From Streptomyces sp. GKU 895 (GTDB lineage: Bacteria > Actinomycetota > Actinomycetes > Streptomycetales > Streptomycetaceae): a stretch of DNA of 64,000 bases. Below are positions 26,619 to 36,164 of this stretch, piece by piece; position 1 is the first letter of the stretch; each line of letters starts with the position of its first letter. Location of the stretch: positions 1-64,000 of the forward strand of contig MWJO01000031.1 in NCBI GenBank assembly GCA_002027195.1. The letters are read 5' to 3'. A program made the position numbers and the translations under genes. The notes beneath the pieces were generated by a model. It did no database searches. It was not told where the DNA came from and worked only from the letters and a program-made list of their open reading frames with translations.

Positions 26619-28902
26619 ATGTCGAAGAAGCGCTCCGGTGGCGGTCTCTCCGCCACCCAGCAGGCCGCGAAGTTCCTCGGTGTCAGCGTGCTCTCGGGAG
26701 CGGTGCTGGCCGGCATCGCCCTGCCCGCCGTCGGCGCGCTCGGACTCGCCGCCAAGGGGTCGGTCGAGAGCTTCGACGAACTCCCGGCCAATCTGAAGAC
26801 GCCCCCACTGAGCCAGCGCACCACGATCCTCGACGCCAAGGGCGGCACCATCGCCACGGTCTACTCGCGTGACCGCACGGTGGTGGAGCTCAAGGACATC
26901 TCGCCGTACATGCAGAAGGCGATCGTCGCGATCGAGGACTCGCGCTTCTACCAGCACGGCGCGGTGGACCTGAAGGGCGTGCTGCGCGCCCTCAACCAGA
27001 ACGCCCAGAGCGGCGGGGTGGCCCAGGGCGCGTCCACCCTCACCCAGCAGTACGTGAAGAACGTCTTCGTGGAGGAGGCGGGCGACGACCCCACCAAGGT
27101 CGCCCAGGCCACCCAGCAGACCATCGGCCGCAAGATCCGCGAGCTGAAGTACGCGATCCAGGTCGAGGAGGAACTGGGCAAGCAGAAGATCCTCGAGAAC
27201 TACCTGAACATCACGTTCTTCGGCCAGCAGGCCTACGGCATCGAGGCCGCCGCCCAGCGCTACTTCTCGACGTCCGCCAAGGACCTCACCCTCGCCCAGT
27301 CGGCGCTGCTCGCGGGCATCGTCCAGTCGCCCAGCCGGTACGACCCGGTCAACGACGAGGCGGAGGCCACCAAGCGCCGCAATGTGGTGCTCCAGCGCAT
27401 GGCCGAGGTCGGCGACATCTCGCGGGCCGAGCGCCAAGGCGCAGAAGGAGAAGCTGGGCCTGAAGGTCAGCAAGCCGCGCAACGGCTGCATCACCGCGGT
27501 CGACGGCGCCGGCTTCTTCTGCGACTACGTACGCAACGTCTTCCTCACCGACCCGATCTTCGGCAAGTCCAAGGAGGAGCGCGCCAAGATCTGGAACCGG
27601 GGCGGTCTGACGATCAAGACCACCCTCGATCCGCAGGCGCAGGACTCGGTCCAGGCCTCCCTGAAGAACCACGTCTACAAGTCGGACAAGGTCGCCGCCG
27701 CGGCCACCCTCGTCGAGCCCGGCACCGGCAAGATCGTGGCGATGGGCCAGTCGAAGCCGTACGGCACCAACGCCAAGCAGCACGAGACCGTGATCAACTA
27801 CTCGGTCAACTACAGCATGGGCGGCTCCAACTTCGGCTTCCCGACCGGTTCGACGTTCAAGCCGTTCGTCGCGGCGGCCGCGCTGGAGGAGGGCCGCCCG
27901 GCCGACCAGGAGTACTCGTCGCCCTACCAGATGGAGTACCCGAGCCCCGTCCAGACCTGCGACAGCAGGCCCTGGGTCAACACCAACGGCGAGAAGCTGG
28001 AGAACGAGTCGGAGTCGGAACGGGGCCCCTTCCGCCTGCGCAAGGCGATGGAGCTGTCGGTCAACACCTACTTCGTGCAGATGATCTCCGACATCGGCCT
28101 GTGCCCGGTGGTCAACATGACCAACAAGCTCCAGGTCGTGCAGGGCAACGGCGACAAGCTCCCCGAGGTCCCGGCCATCGCCCTGGGCTCCAAGGGCATC
28201 TCCCCGCTGACGATGGCCAGCGCGTACGCCGCCTTCGCCGCCCGCGGCATGTACTGCACGCCGGTCGCCATCGAGTCGATCACCCAGAAGGTCGGCCAGG
28301 AGAAGAAGTCGCTCGAGGTCCCCAAGTCGACCTGCTCGCGCGCGATGTCCGAGACGACCGCGGACACCATCAACCAGCTCCTCAAGGGCGTGGTCGACTC
28401 CGGCACCGGCAAGACGGCGGGCCTCACCGACCGCCAGAACGCCGGTAAGACGGGTACGACGGACTCCCGCAAGAACGCCTGGTTCGTCGGCTACACGCCG
28501 AACCTCTCGGGCGCCGTCTGGGTCGGCAGCGCCACCCAGAAGGTCGAGATGCACCAGATCTCCATCGGCGGCGAGTACTACGACCTCGTCTTCGGCGGCA
28601 AGGTCCCGGGCCCGATCTGGAAGGACGCCATGACCGGCGCCCTCGCGGGCAAGGACGCCCCCGGGTTCAACTACGTCGAGATCCCCGAGCACAACACCCC
28701 GGACCCCGGCAACGGAGACGGGAACGACGACGGGAACGGCAACGGCAACGGCAACGGAGACGGGGACAACGGAGACGGCAACGGCAACAACGGCGGCAAC
28801 GGCAACGGCGGCACCGACGGAGGCACCTTCCCGAACCCGACGATCTCGATCCCGGAGAACCTGTTCCAGGGGAACAACGGGAACGGGGGGCGGCGGGGGT
28901 AG
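26619..28902 (+). pseudogene. Class A penicillin-binding protein, one frameshift
   Basis: Bifunctional peptidoglycan synthase. The first frame holds the N-terminal membrane segment and the GT51 glycosyltransferase (AIVAIEDSRFYQHGAVDLKGVLRA with the catalytic Glu, GASTLTQQYVKN) and runs to about 27430 (ISRAE). The transpeptidase continues in the +1 frame from KAQKEKLGLKVS: PTGSTFKPF (SxxK), SVNTYF (SxN), NAGKTGTTDS (KTGT). One extra or two missing bases at 27428-27438 join the halves into about 760 aa. Both domains look functional, so an assembly indel is likely. The C-terminus is an Asn/Gly/Asp low-complexity tail. Confidence 0.85.
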
Positions 28903-29109
28903 CCGCGGAGGGAGGGGCGGCGGCTTACCGCCGCTTCGCTTCACGACGACGCCCTTCCACGTCCGTACGGAGGTTGTCTGTCTTCTCTGTACGACGGCGA
29001 AGGGGCCGGACGCGTTCTGGGGGCTGAGTGTGGGGGCTCTCGGTCAGCCGGGCCGTGAGGGCTCTCGGTCAGCCGGGCTCTGTCGGCCGCCCTGAGCCCC
29101 CCTTGCTGC

Positions 29110-29215
29110 CGGAGGCCTTCTCTCTCAGCCGGGGCCCTCTCTCAGCCGGGGGCCTTCTCTCAGCCCCAGCCGGGGACCCTCTCTCAGTTGGAGGCCTTCT
29201 CTCAGCCGGCCAGCA
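29110..29215. repeat. Short tandem repeat (CTCTCAGCCGGGG-type units)
   Basis: Five or more imperfect copies of a 16-20-bp unit such as CTTCTCTCAGCCGGGG lie between the PBP and YqeY genes. The last copy runs into the YqeY stop codon (TCAGCCGGCCAG), suggesting the array grew from the 3' end of that gene. The rest of the 28903-29201 gap shows no gene. Confidence 0.65.
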
Positions 29216-29669
29216 GCTTCTTCACCGTGGCGGCGACGCGGCCGCCCTCGGCGAGGCCCGCGACCTTCGGGTTCACGATCTTCATGACGGCACCCATGGC
29301 CCGCGGCCCCTCGGCGCCGGCGGCCTTGGCCTCCTCGACGGCCTGGGCGACGATGTCGTTCAGCTCGTCGTCGGACAGCTGCTTGGGCAGGTACTCGGCG
29401 AGGACCTCGCCCTCCGCCTTCTCCCGCTCGGCGCTCTCGGCGCGACCACCCTGCGCGAAGGCGTCCGCGGCCTCGCGGCGCTTCTTCGCCTCCTTGGCGA
29501 TCACCTTGAGGACCTCGTCGTCAGAGAGCTCGCGCTTCTCCTTGCCCGCGACCTCTTCCTTGGTGATCGCGGCGAGCGTCAGCCGGAGCGTCGAGGAGCG
29601 GAGCTCATCGCGCTCCTTGATCGCGGCGTTGAGGTCTTCCTGCAGCTTCGACTTGAGCGTGGTGGTCAT
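29202..29669 (-). CDS. GatB/YqeY domain protein
   Basis: 155 aa from ATG 29669 (MTTTLKSKLQEDLNAAIKERDELR). Helical YqeY fold: STLRLTLAAITKEEV, EVLAEYLPKQLSDDELNDIVAQAVEEAKA, and RAMGAVMKIVNPKVAGLAEGGRVAATVKKLL. The domain resembles the tRNA-binding tail of GatB, and the role of stand-alone forms is unclear. Full normal length. Confidence 0.9.
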   Translation of the reverse strand: MTTTLKSKLQEDLNAAIKERDELRSSTLRLTLAAITKEEVAGKEKRELSDDEVLKVIAKEAKKRREAADAFAQGGRAESAEREKAEGEVLAEYLPKQLSDDELNDIVAQAVEEAKAAGAEGPRAMGAVMKIVNPKVAGLAEGGRVAATVKKLLAG

Positions 29670-29769
29670 GGGTCCGATTCTCGCAGGTGTACGACGCGGG
29701 ACGCCCGTGCATTTACGGGACCGCGGACGTCTGGTCAAGGGGACGCCCACCGTCTGACACGATGGAGGC

Positions 29770-30696
29770 ATGCGCGCGCGATACGGAGTTCCCTTGGGAA
29801 TGGCGGCGGTTGGCGCCGCCGGCTTGCTCTACTCGGCGGGATTCGAAGCCCGTTCCTTCCGCCTGCGACGGGTGACGGTCCCCGTCCTCCCCGCCGGCAT
29901 GCGGCCCCTGCGCGTGCTCCAGGTCTCCGACATCCACATGGTCGGCGGCCAGCGCAAGAAGCAGCGCTGGCTGCGATCGCTGGCGGGGCTGCGCCCGGAC
30001 TTCGTGATCAACACGGGCGACAACCTGTCGGACCCGGAGGGCGTGCCGGAGGTCCTGGACGCGCTGGGCCCGCTGATGGAGTTCCCGGGGGCGTACGTCT
30101 TCGGCTCCAACGACTACTACGGCCCACGCCCCCGCAATCCCGCCCGCTATCTCCTGGAGAAGGCCAGCGGCCGGCACGGCCTGAACGGCAACCCGCCCGC
30201 GGTAAGCGTGGTCCACAACCCGTGGGAGGACCTGCGGGACGGCTTCGACGCGGCGGGCTGGCTCAACCTGACGAACACGCGCGGCACGTTGAAGGTCGAG
30301 GGTGTGTCGGTGGAGCTGACGGGACTGGACGACCCGCACATCAAGAGGGACCGGTACGCGGAGGTGGCGGGCGGTCCCTCGTCCGCGGTGGACTTCTCGA
30401 TGGGCGTGGTGCACGCGCCGTACCTGCGCGTCCTCGACGCGTACGCGGCCGACGCGTACCCGCTGATCCTGGCGGGCCACACGCACGGCGGCCAGCTGTG
30501 CATCCCGTTCTACGGCGCCCTCGTCACCAACTGCGATCTCGACACGGACCGGGTGAAGGGTCTGTCGACGCACACGGCGGAGGGCAGGACGTCGTATCTG
30601 CACGTCTCGGCGGGCTGCGGCACGAACCGGTACACACCGGTGCGGTTCGCTTGTCCGCCGGAGGCTACGTTGTTGACGTTGGTGGGGCGGGAGTAG
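29770..30696 (+). CDS. Membrane-anchored metallophosphoesterase
   Basis: 308 aa. One N-terminal hydrophobic segment (MAAVGAAGLLYSAG), then the calcineurin-like core: VLQVSDIHMVG (DxH), INTGDNLSDP (GDxxD-like), FGSNDYYG (GNH-like with Ser for Gly), LAGHTHGGQL (GHxHxxQ). YkoE/YaeI-type family. Likely acts at the membrane on a phospholipid or nucleotide, but the substrate is unknown. Confidence 0.87.
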   Translation: MRARYGVPLGMAAVGAAGLLYSAGFEARSFRLRRVTVPVLPAGMRPLRVLQVSDIHMVGGQRKKQRWLRSLAGLRPDFVINTGDNLSDPEGVPEVLDALGPLMEFPGAYVFGSNDYYGPRPRNPARYLLEKASGRHGLNGNPPAVSVVHNPWEDLRDGFDAAGWLNLTNTRGTLKVEGVSVELTGLDDPHIKRDRYAEVAGGPSSAVDFSMGVVHAPYLRVLDAYAADAYPLILAGHTHGGQLCIPFYGALVTNCDLDTDRVKGLSTHTAEGRTSYLHVSAGCGTNRYTPVRFACPPEATLLTLVGRE

Positions 30697-30845
30697 GGCG
30701 GTCGCCGGCTGGCGGCTTGGCCGACTGGCCGACTGGCGGCTTGGCCGCTTAGGGGTGGCGGCGGGTCGGTCGGGGCTGACCGGGTGATTAACCCGCACGG
30801 CCCGCCCGTATCGCCCCTTTTGTCGCCTCTGCTTAGCGTGAGGGC

Positions 30846-31640
30846 ATGACCGCCCCGATACCCAGGGACATCCCGGACCTCCCCGCGGTCCCGGGTGCAC
30901 CCGCGCTGCTGCCCTCCCCCGTCCCCGCCGCGGCGGTGGTGGCCCCCGTACGCCGCCCGCTGGCCGCCACATACCGCCTGCTGGTCGCCCTCGCGGCCAC
31001 CGCGGTGGTGACGATCGACCTGCTCCTGGGCAGCCCGACGCGCGTCCTGAGCTACTTCACGATCCAGAGCGCCGCCCTGCTGGCGCTGGTCTCCGCGGCG
31101 TCGGCCCGCAGGGCCTGGACCGCACGCCGCCCGCTGCCGGCCGGCCTGACCGGCGCGACGCTCCTCTACGTCCTCCTGACGGGGCTGGTCTACCACCTGC
31201 TCCTGGCGGACACGACGACACCGTTCTCGATGACGGACGCGGCCGAGCCGACGGGCTGGGCGAAGATCACGAACGTGGCCCTGCACACGGCGCTGCCGAT
31301 CGCGGCGACGCTGGACTGGCTGCTCCTCACAGCCCCGGGCCGCCTGCGACTGCGGCATGCGGCGACCTGGCTGCTGTTCCCGCTGGCCTACCTGGCCTTC
31401 TCCTTCACACGGGGTGAGCTGCTCGTCCCCGGCACCCCGGCCCGCTACCTCTACCCGTTCCTGGACGTCGACGTGCACGGCTACAAGACGGTCCTGGGCA
31501 ACGCCCTGCTCCTGGGCCTCTCCTTCTACGCCCTCGCCGTCCTCCTCGTAGCCCTCGACCACATCCGCCCGAACCCCCTCCGCCATCGCGCCCACCACCG
31601 CGCGAAAACCGGATTTCGTCTCCAGCCACCAGTGGGCTAA
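30846..31640 (+). CDS. Pr6Pr family (FAR-17a/AIG1-like) membrane protein
   Basis: 264 aa with six hydrophobic helices after a Pro/Ala-rich N-terminus. YFTIQSAALLALVSA, LLYVLLTGLVYHLLLA, TNVALHTALPIAATLDWLLLT (conserved H near the middle) and GNALLLGLSFYALAVLLVALDH are typical of Pr6Pr proteins. Function unknown. It ends 43 bp before the tRNA-Pro gene. Confidence 0.75.
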   Translation: MTAPIPRDIPDLPAVPGAPALLPSPVPAAAVVAPVRRPLAATYRLLVALAATAVVTIDLLLGSPTRVLSYFTIQSAALLALVSAASARRAWTARRPLPAGLTGATLLYVLLTGLVYHLLLADTTTPFSMTDAAEPTGWAKITNVALHTALPIAATLDWLLLTAPGRLRLRHAATWLLFPLAYLAFSFTRGELLVPGTPARYLYPFLDVDVHGYKTVLGNALLLGLSFYALAVLLVALDHIRPNPLRHRAHHRAKTGFRLQPPVG

Positions 31641-31682
31641 AGTAAACGACGTCGCCGCGACAAGCAGGAACAGCAGCGACAT

Positions 31683-31756
31683 CGGGGTGTAGCGCAGCTT
31701 GGCAGCGCGCTTCGTTCGGGACGAAGAGGTCGTGGGTTCAAATCCCGCCACCCCGA
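31683..31756 (+). tRNA. tRNA-Pro (anticodon CGG), integration target
   Basis: 74 nt. Acceptor CGGGGTG pairs with CACCCCG. The anticodon arm CTTCG-TTCGGGA-CGAAG puts CGG in the anticodon, the T arm has GTTCAAATC, the discriminator is A, and there is no encoded CCA. The 3' part from 31715 is duplicated at 50989, so the functional gene now consists of the chromosomal 5' half and an element-derived 3' half. Confidence 0.95.
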
Positions 31757-31778
31757 CAGCCAAAACAGCAGGTGAGGC
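31715..31778. repeat. attL: attL of the AICE (64-bp identity core)
   Basis: The 64 bp from the anticodon loop of tRNA-Pro to GTGAGGC are identical to 50989-51052. They cover the 3' half of the tRNA plus 22 bp downstream. The integrase gene lies immediately inside. This is the usual tRNA attachment site arrangement of pSAM2-type elements. Confidence 0.92.
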
Positions 31779-31812
31779 CCTTACCGATTCGGTAAGGGCC
31801 TCACCTGTTTTT
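31769..31812 (+). terminator. Intrinsic terminator after tRNA-Pro (element-derived)
   Basis: CAGGTGAGGCCCTTACCG (31769-31786) pairs fully with 31790-31807, with a 3-nt loop and then TTTTT. It may end both the tRNA transcript and, read the other way, the int transcript. The equivalent at attR differs by compensatory changes. Confidence 0.9.
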
Positions 31813-31818
31813 GCGTGC

Positions 31819-31839
31819 GTGTCTATCTGCGTGACTACG
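31819..31839. repeat. Left copy of 21-bp direct repeat, candidate integrase arm site
   Basis: GTGTCTATCTGCGTGACTACG-type sequence matching 50874-50894 at 19 of 21 positions. Lies just inside attL, overlapping the int stop codon. Arm-type Int sites are expected at such places; binding is inferred. Confidence 0.5.
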
Positions 31840-33001
31840 GCTTTGGGCCGCGCTCGAAGATGCTGTCCATGACCACGGCACCGGTTTGGATCACGGGGCG
31901 GATCTGCTTCCGATAGACCTCCTCCGTGACCGCCGTACCGGAGTGCCCGACGAGCCGGGAGATCTCCTCCAGCGGGACGCCTCGGTCGGAGAGTAGTGAC
32001 ACGAAGCTGTGCCGGAGCTCCCGGGGTGTCCACTCGTCGGCCTTTACCCCGTCGACATCCTTGAGCGCCTGGCGGAAGGCGCGGCGGACGTTGGCGGCGT
32101 CGAGTGGCTTCCCGACGGCTGAGGAGAAGACGAGGCCGTGTTCTTCCCAGGCGTCACCGGCGGCGAGTCGATCCCAGCCCTGGTCTTCGAACTGCTGCCA
32201 GAGAGCTTCGACGCAGCGCGCCGGCAGGGCGAGGGTGCGCCGGGACTTCCGGGTCTTGGTGTCTCCGGTGCGGCGGACTGAGCGCCAGACTGCGATGTGC
32301 GGAGGCTGCGGCGGATCGAACTCGGGGCGCCCTTTCAGGAAGACGTGATCCCAAGTGAGGGCGCGCAGTTCCTCGGTACGGGCCCCGGTCAGCAGCGCGA
32401 CGACGATGTACGCGTACATCGAGGTTCCTTCCGCCCCTTTGAGCACTGCCTCCGCTTGGGCGAAGGTGAGCGCCTTGGACGGGCGACCAGCCTGGCCCTG
32501 CGGGACCGAGCACAGCTCTACGACGTTGCGCTTCACCTTGTCTCGCGCCATGGCCCGCTTGACCGAGCGGTTCAGGCAGGAGTGGAGCGACTGGAGGGTG
32601 CGCGTGCTGAGCGTCTTGGACTTGGTAGCGAGCCAGCGGTCTACGTCCTCCGCGCTGAGGTCACGGAGCTTGCGTGCACCGAGTGACGGGATGACGTGCT
32701 TCTCGCTCAGGAGAGTCGTGGTCTCGACGGTGCTGGGGTCGAGACCTGCCAGGCCGTAAGTGAGCCAGTCCCTCACGGCGTCCTTGACCGTGTAGTTGGT
32801 CGGGGCGATGGCTAGGCCGTCTTCGTGGTCCCTCAGCACCTCCTTGAGCTTGTTCTTCGCCTCCGTCTTGGTCTTGCCACTCCCCCGCTTCACGATTCGC
32901 TTGCCGCTTGGGTCGAAGCCGAGGTTCGCCGTGGCGATCCAACGCTGTCTCTTCTCGTCCCAGTGCAGGCCGCCGTCACCGCGGCTACGGCGCTTCGTCA
33001 T
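31835..33001 (-). CDS. int: Tyrosine integrase of the AICE
   Basis: 388 aa. N-terminal AP2-like/arm-binding part (GDGGLHWDEKRQRWIATANLGFD), SAM-like core-binding domain (TVKDAVRDWLTYGLAGL), then catalytic residues: ARTEELRAL (Arg I), TPRELRHSFVSLL (HxxR), LVGHSGTAVTEEVYRKQIRP (His/Tyr). Stop lies 79 bp inside attL. Xis stop and int start share one base (TGATG), so they are one transcript. Site-specific integration/excision at tRNA-Pro. Confidence 0.95.
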   Translation of the reverse strand: MTKRRSRGDGGLHWDEKRQRWIATANLGFDPSGKRIVKRGSGKTKTEAKNKLKEVLRDHEDGLAIAPTNYTVKDAVRDWLTYGLAGLDPSTVETTTLLSEKHVIPSLGARKLRDLSAEDVDRWLATKSKTLSTRTLQSLHSCLNRSVKRAMARDKVKRNVVELCSVPQGQAGRPSKALTFAQAEAVLKGAEGTSMYAYIVVALLTGARTEELRALTWDHVFLKGRPEFDPPQPPHIAVWRSVRRTGDTKTRKSRRTLALPARCVEALWQQFEDQGWDRLAAGDAWEEHGLVFSSAVGKPLDAANVRRAFRQALKDVDGVKADEWTPRELRHSFVSLLSDRGVPLEEISRLVGHSGTAVTEEVYRKQIRPVIQTGAVVMDSIFERGPKP

Positions 33002-33189
33002 CAGGCCGCCTCTCCCATCTGGCCCTGGATAAAGGCGCGTACAGCGGTGTCCGGGATGCGTCGGCAGCCGTCGACCTTGATGGAGACCAGACGCTGGGTG
33101 CGGATGAGGTCGTACACCTTGGTGCGGCCGAGCTTGAGCCGGGCCATGACCTCAGGAACGGTGAGCAGTTCAGGCGAGGCCGTATTCAC
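33001..33189 (-). CDS. xis: Excisionase (MerR-like helix-turn-helix)
   Basis: 62 aa from GTG 33189: LLTVPEVMARLKLGRTKVYDLIRTQRLVSIKVDGCRRIPDTAVRAFI, the classic winged-HTH of AICE Xis and DNA-binding excisionases. Overlaps repSA by GTGA upstream and int by one base downstream, so replication and excision genes are transcribed together. Confidence 0.92.
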   Translation of the reverse strand: MNTASPELLTVPEVMARLKLGRTKVYDLIRTQRLVSIKVDGCRRIPDTAVRAFIQGQMGEAA

Positions 33190-34502
33190 GTGGTGGGTTC
33201 TCCTTCCGTTCCGGGCGCGGGTTCGAGGGAGGCCGCTAGCCAGGTCTCGGCAGCGCTGAGACCCGTTCCGGTGAAGACCCAGTGGGCGAGGACGAGGGTC
33301 GAATCCACCTCCGAAATTTCGGAGGTGCCATTGCTGGATGCCGCTGCTTGGGCACGGCGCCAATCGGCGCGCGCGTCGCGGAGGGCGCCGAGCGTCGTCG
33401 AGTAGTGGCGGGACTTGGTGGAGAAGTGGCCGCGGAAGCCGAGCATGTGCGCCCAGGCCCGTAAGCGGAGGTCTGCGAGCTCGGGACGCGCACCGAGGGC
33501 CCAGGCGGTGCGGATCATGCGCTGGGCGTGGTCGGTGATCCGGGCTTGGGCGAGTTCGGCGAGGAAGCGGATCGGGCGGTCAAGGGTGCCTGTCGCCGTC
33601 TCGGCGCCCTTGGTGGCGTACTTAGCGATGTACGCCGCTACGGCCCGCTCAGTCAGCTCCTGGCCGCCGTCGAAGTCGGCGGAGCGGATCGGCCGGACGT
33701 CGAGCTGACGGCCGAAGACCAAGCGGTGGGATCGGCCGTCGACCTCGGGTCCGGCGATACGCGCGGCGGTGACGGCAGCTCGGATGGCGTCGGCGAGCAG
33801 GTCTGTCGAGGCCCAGGGCGGAGGCGCCGTTTCTCCTCCTTCCGGGCCGTCGAGGCGGATGACCGCGTGGAAATGGACCGCGCCGCGCTTCTGGTACTCG
33901 GCCACCTTCGCGAAGGAGATGCGGGCGTGGTCGCGGAAGGCCCGTTGGGTGAGGCCGGCGCACTTGGCCACCTCTCGGCGGAGGTAGATCGAGAAGCGCC
34001 GCCACAGGGCCCCGGCGTGCGCGTTCCAGAGGACGGCGGCTTCGTAGTCGTAGGTCTCCGGGTCGAGCGGTGTGCCCAGGGCGGGATCGTTCTCGTCGTG
34101 CCGGGTGCCGCACCGGCAGTCCCGGCCGCCGTTGGGGCGGTTGTGGACCGGGCCGAAGCTCGGGGCGGTCAGGGTGGCGAAGACACGGGGGTGGGTCGCG
34201 ACCTGTTCCGACGTGCCCTTGCCGCCGCGTAGTCCGGCGGTGATCAGGTGGTAGGTGTCGCGGCGGTAGGTCTCGGCGCAGGCGGCGCAACGGGTCGCGC
34301 GGCGGTTGTTGCAGCGGACCAGGAGCTGACCGGCGGGGAGCGTGGCGGAGTCGAGGTGGTGCAGGACGTTGCCGATCTCGCCGGTCGTCTTGTTGACCGC
34401 GTACTCCGTGCGGTGGCCGTCGAGGCGGACGGGGTGGGTGCAGCCGCCCAGGCCGGAGAGTTGGCGGGCCAGCTCGGGCATGGTGCCGAGGGAGGCCAGC
34501 AT
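33186..34502 (-). CDS. repSA: RepSA-type rolling-circle replication initiator
   Basis: 438 aa. Cysteine pairs (CNNRRATRCAACAETY) give a zinc-binding N-terminus. GAVHFHAVIRLDG is the HUH metal motif, and AVAAYIAKYATKG carries the catalytic Tyr region (YxxKY). Matches pSAM2 RepSA in length and layout. It nicks the double-strand origin of the excised circle. Start ATG 34502 (MLASLG) has GGCGGA upstream. The C-terminus includes ISEVDSTLVLAHWVFTG. Confidence 0.93.
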   Translation of the reverse strand: MLASLGTMPELARQLSGLGGCTHPVRLDGHRTEYAVNKTTGEIGNVLHHLDSATLPAGQLLVRCNNRRATRCAACAETYRRDTYHLITAGLRGGKGTSEQVATHPRVFATLTAPSFGPVHNRPNGGRDCRCGTRHDENDPALGTPLDPETYDYEAAVLWNAHAGALWRRFSIYLRREVAKCAGLTQRAFRDHARISFAKVAEYQKRGAVHFHAVIRLDGPEGGETAPPPWASTDLLADAIRAAVTAARIAGPEVDGRSHRLVFGRQLDVRPIRSADFDGGQELTERAVAAYIAKYATKGAETATGTLDRPIRFLAELAQARITDHAQRMIRTAWALGARPELADLRLRAWAHMLGFRGHFSTKSRHYSTTLGALRDARADWRRAQAAASSNGTSEISEVDSTLVLAHWVFTGTGLSAAETWLAASLEPAPGTEGEPTT

Positions 34503-34634
34503 GGAGAGTTCCGCCAGTGGGGGCGGAGTCTGCCGGGTGATGATGGGAGTTCCTTTCGGCTGTTTCGGCGGTTGGGAGGGACGGCCCCGGGGCGGCGGGA
34601 TGCTTGGCGGCGTTGTTGCCGCCCCGGCGGCCGG

Positions 34635-34880
34635 TCAGCGCCTGTTGGCGCCGTTGACGAGGGAGCGCAGGACTACGGCGGCGATGGCCACGGACACGGC
34701 CGATATGACGACGGCCGCCAGGAGCGCGGTGAGTACGACGCCGACGACGACCACGCCAGCGACGACGCCCACGTAGGGCGTGAGCGAGCGGCTCGCGGAC
34801 GGGATCGGGGTGTGCGTCTGTTGCGCGACGACGGGTGTCGTCGGCAGGGTCGGGACGTCGGGGAGCTTGGGGCGGAGCAT
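34635..34880 (-). CDS. SpdD-like membrane protein
   Basis: 81 aa from ATG 34880 (MLRPKLPDVPTLPTTP). Pro/Thr-rich N-terminus then a long hydrophobic stretch (VGVVAGVVVVGVVLTALLAAVVISAVSVAIAAVV), probably two helices. Spd proteins of AICEs aid spread of the element along mycelium after transfer. Assigned by family resemblance and position. Confidence 0.72.
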   Translation of the reverse strand: MLRPKLPDVPTLPTTPVVAQQTHTPIPSASRSLTPYVGVVAGVVVVGVVLTALLAAVVISAVSVAIAAVVLRSLVNGANRR

Positions 34881-34894
34881 GGTCGACCTCCTTG

Positions 34895-35089
34895 TCACTT
34901 GTCGGTGCCGTTGACGACGCCGACTCCGGAGCGTGTGCCGGACTCGATGGCCGGGGCGAGGAAGGTGTGCGAGAGCCAGAAGCCGAACAGGGCGATCACG
35001 ACGGCGACCCACAGGCGGACGCCGAGGAACTTGATCGCGGCCCAGGCGATGACGCCCAGGACGAAGACGAGCGGGAGCGAGACGGTCAC
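34895..35089 (-). CDS. Small membrane protein of the AICE transfer region
   Basis: 64 aa with two hydrophobic segments (SLPLVFVLGVIAWAAIKFL and LWVAVVIALFGFWLSHTFL), then a polar tail. Common beside spdD in AICEs; function not known. Spacing of 9-14 bp to both neighbours indicates one operon. Confidence 0.7.
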   Translation of the reverse strand: MTVSLPLVFVLGVIAWAAIKFLGVRLWVAVVIALFGFWLSHTFLAPAIESGTRSGVGVVNGTDK

Positions 35090-35098
35090 GGGGTCTCC

Positions 35099-35290
35099 TC
35101 AGCGGGCGGCGCAGCGGTGGGTGCGGGCGGCCAGTTCGGCGGCGGCGCGGCTGTCGTAGTCCGTGGAGAAGCCGCAGCGCGGGGCGGTGCAGGCGGCGGT
35201 GTGCTTCTCACGGCCCCGGCCGTCGTAGTACGTGGCGACCTGGACGGGGCCGATCCGGACGACACGGCGGAAGCGGGGGTTGGCAGGCAT
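35099..35290 (-). CDS. Mobile element transfer protein (small, Cys/His)
   Basis: 63 aa: RFRRVVRIGPVQVATYYDGRGREKHTAACTAPRCGFSTDYDSRAAAELAARTHRC. C-x4-C plus H-x-C give a possible zinc-binding knuckle. This family is regularly annotated as a mobile element transfer protein in Streptomyces AICEs. Its start overlaps the upstream stop by one base. Confidence 0.8.
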   Translation of the reverse strand: MPANPRFRRVVRIGPVQVATYYDGRGREKHTAACTAPRCGFSTDYDSRAAAELAARTHRCAAR

Positions 35291-35511
35291 CAGGGCGTCT
35301 CCCTATCGGGCTTGGTTTCGGGCTTGGGCTTGGGCTCCGTCTCGCCGGTGAAGTCGGCGGCGTGGTCGGCCAGCCAGCGCAAGATCTCGTCGCCCTCGTA
35401 GCTGTCGGCGGCGAGGATGACCGGCTCTGCGATCAGCACGGCTTCGGTGAGGCGGTTCTGTCGGGTCAGCTCGGCAGCGCGTTTCAGCGCGCGGAGCGTG
35501 GACGGGCGCAT
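35290..35511 (-). CDS. Hypothetical AICE protein
   Basis: 73 aa. Helical N-terminal part (LRALKRAAELTRQNRLTEAVLIAEPVILAADSYEGDEILRWLADHA) and a Lys/Pro/Glu tail. No domain recognised. Part of the transfer operon by position. Confidence 0.7.
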   Translation of the reverse strand: MRPSTLRALKRAAELTRQNRLTEAVLIAEPVILAADSYEGDEILRWLADHAADFTGETEPKPKPETKPDRETP

Positions 35512-35529
35512 TGAGAAAGTTCCTCCGGG

Positions 35530-36164
35530 TCAAGCGAGTTGGGCGGCGATGGCTTCGGCGAACGGCAGTGGGACGCCGAGCCGGGCGCGAAGCGTCGAGG
35601 TGTCGATGGGGGTTCCGGTTCGGGCGCGGTGGTCGTCGGCGACCTTGCGTGCGTGGGCGACCAGAGCGGGCGGGACAGTGACCGTACGAGCCGGTGCTGA
35701 CTCCGTTGCGGCAGCGGGCAGTTGAGGTGCCGCGGCGGGCGTCGGAGCCTTGTCCTGGACTGTCGGGTTCTCCTCCGGGGCCGGTGCGGCTTGCGGCTCC
35801 GGAGATCCGTGGACGAGAGCAGGGTTCCGCCGAGGAAGGCGACGGCCGGCCAACCGGCGACGAGGATGCGCAGCCAGGCCGGTACAGTGCCCAGGTTGAG
35901 CAGCCCCGCCGTGGCGACGTTCGCCCCGAGTGACGCCGTCAGCGCGACGACGAACCAGCACCAGGCAGCCGCCTTGGTTCCGCCGGAGCGGAACCGCCGC
36001 CAAGCGGCCACCAGGAGCAGATCCACGCTGACCGGATAGGCCCACGCCTTCCAGCCGTCCTGTCCGGCAGCGGCAGCGAGGTCGTGCAGGTGAGCGAAGG
36101 ACAGGGCGCCAGCGATGACGGCCTGGACCAGGACCGCGTCCACACGGACGGTGGAGCGAGTCAT
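35530..36164 (-). pseudogene. DUF2637 membrane protein, one frameshift
   Basis: The N-terminal 100 residues (start ATG 36164) show four hydrophobic helices including LANVATAGLL-type segments (TASLGANVATAGLLNLG and GWPAVAFLGGTLL), typical of DUF2637/SpdB-like AICE proteins. After GGTLL the reading frame changes: the expected continuation VHGSPEPQAAPAPEENP through DHRARTGTPIDTSTLRARLGVPLPFAEAIAAQLA lies in the next frame. One missing base near 35818-35828 explains it. The C-terminal part resembles a small DNA-binding helix domain. Possibly a sequencing error. Confidence 0.75.
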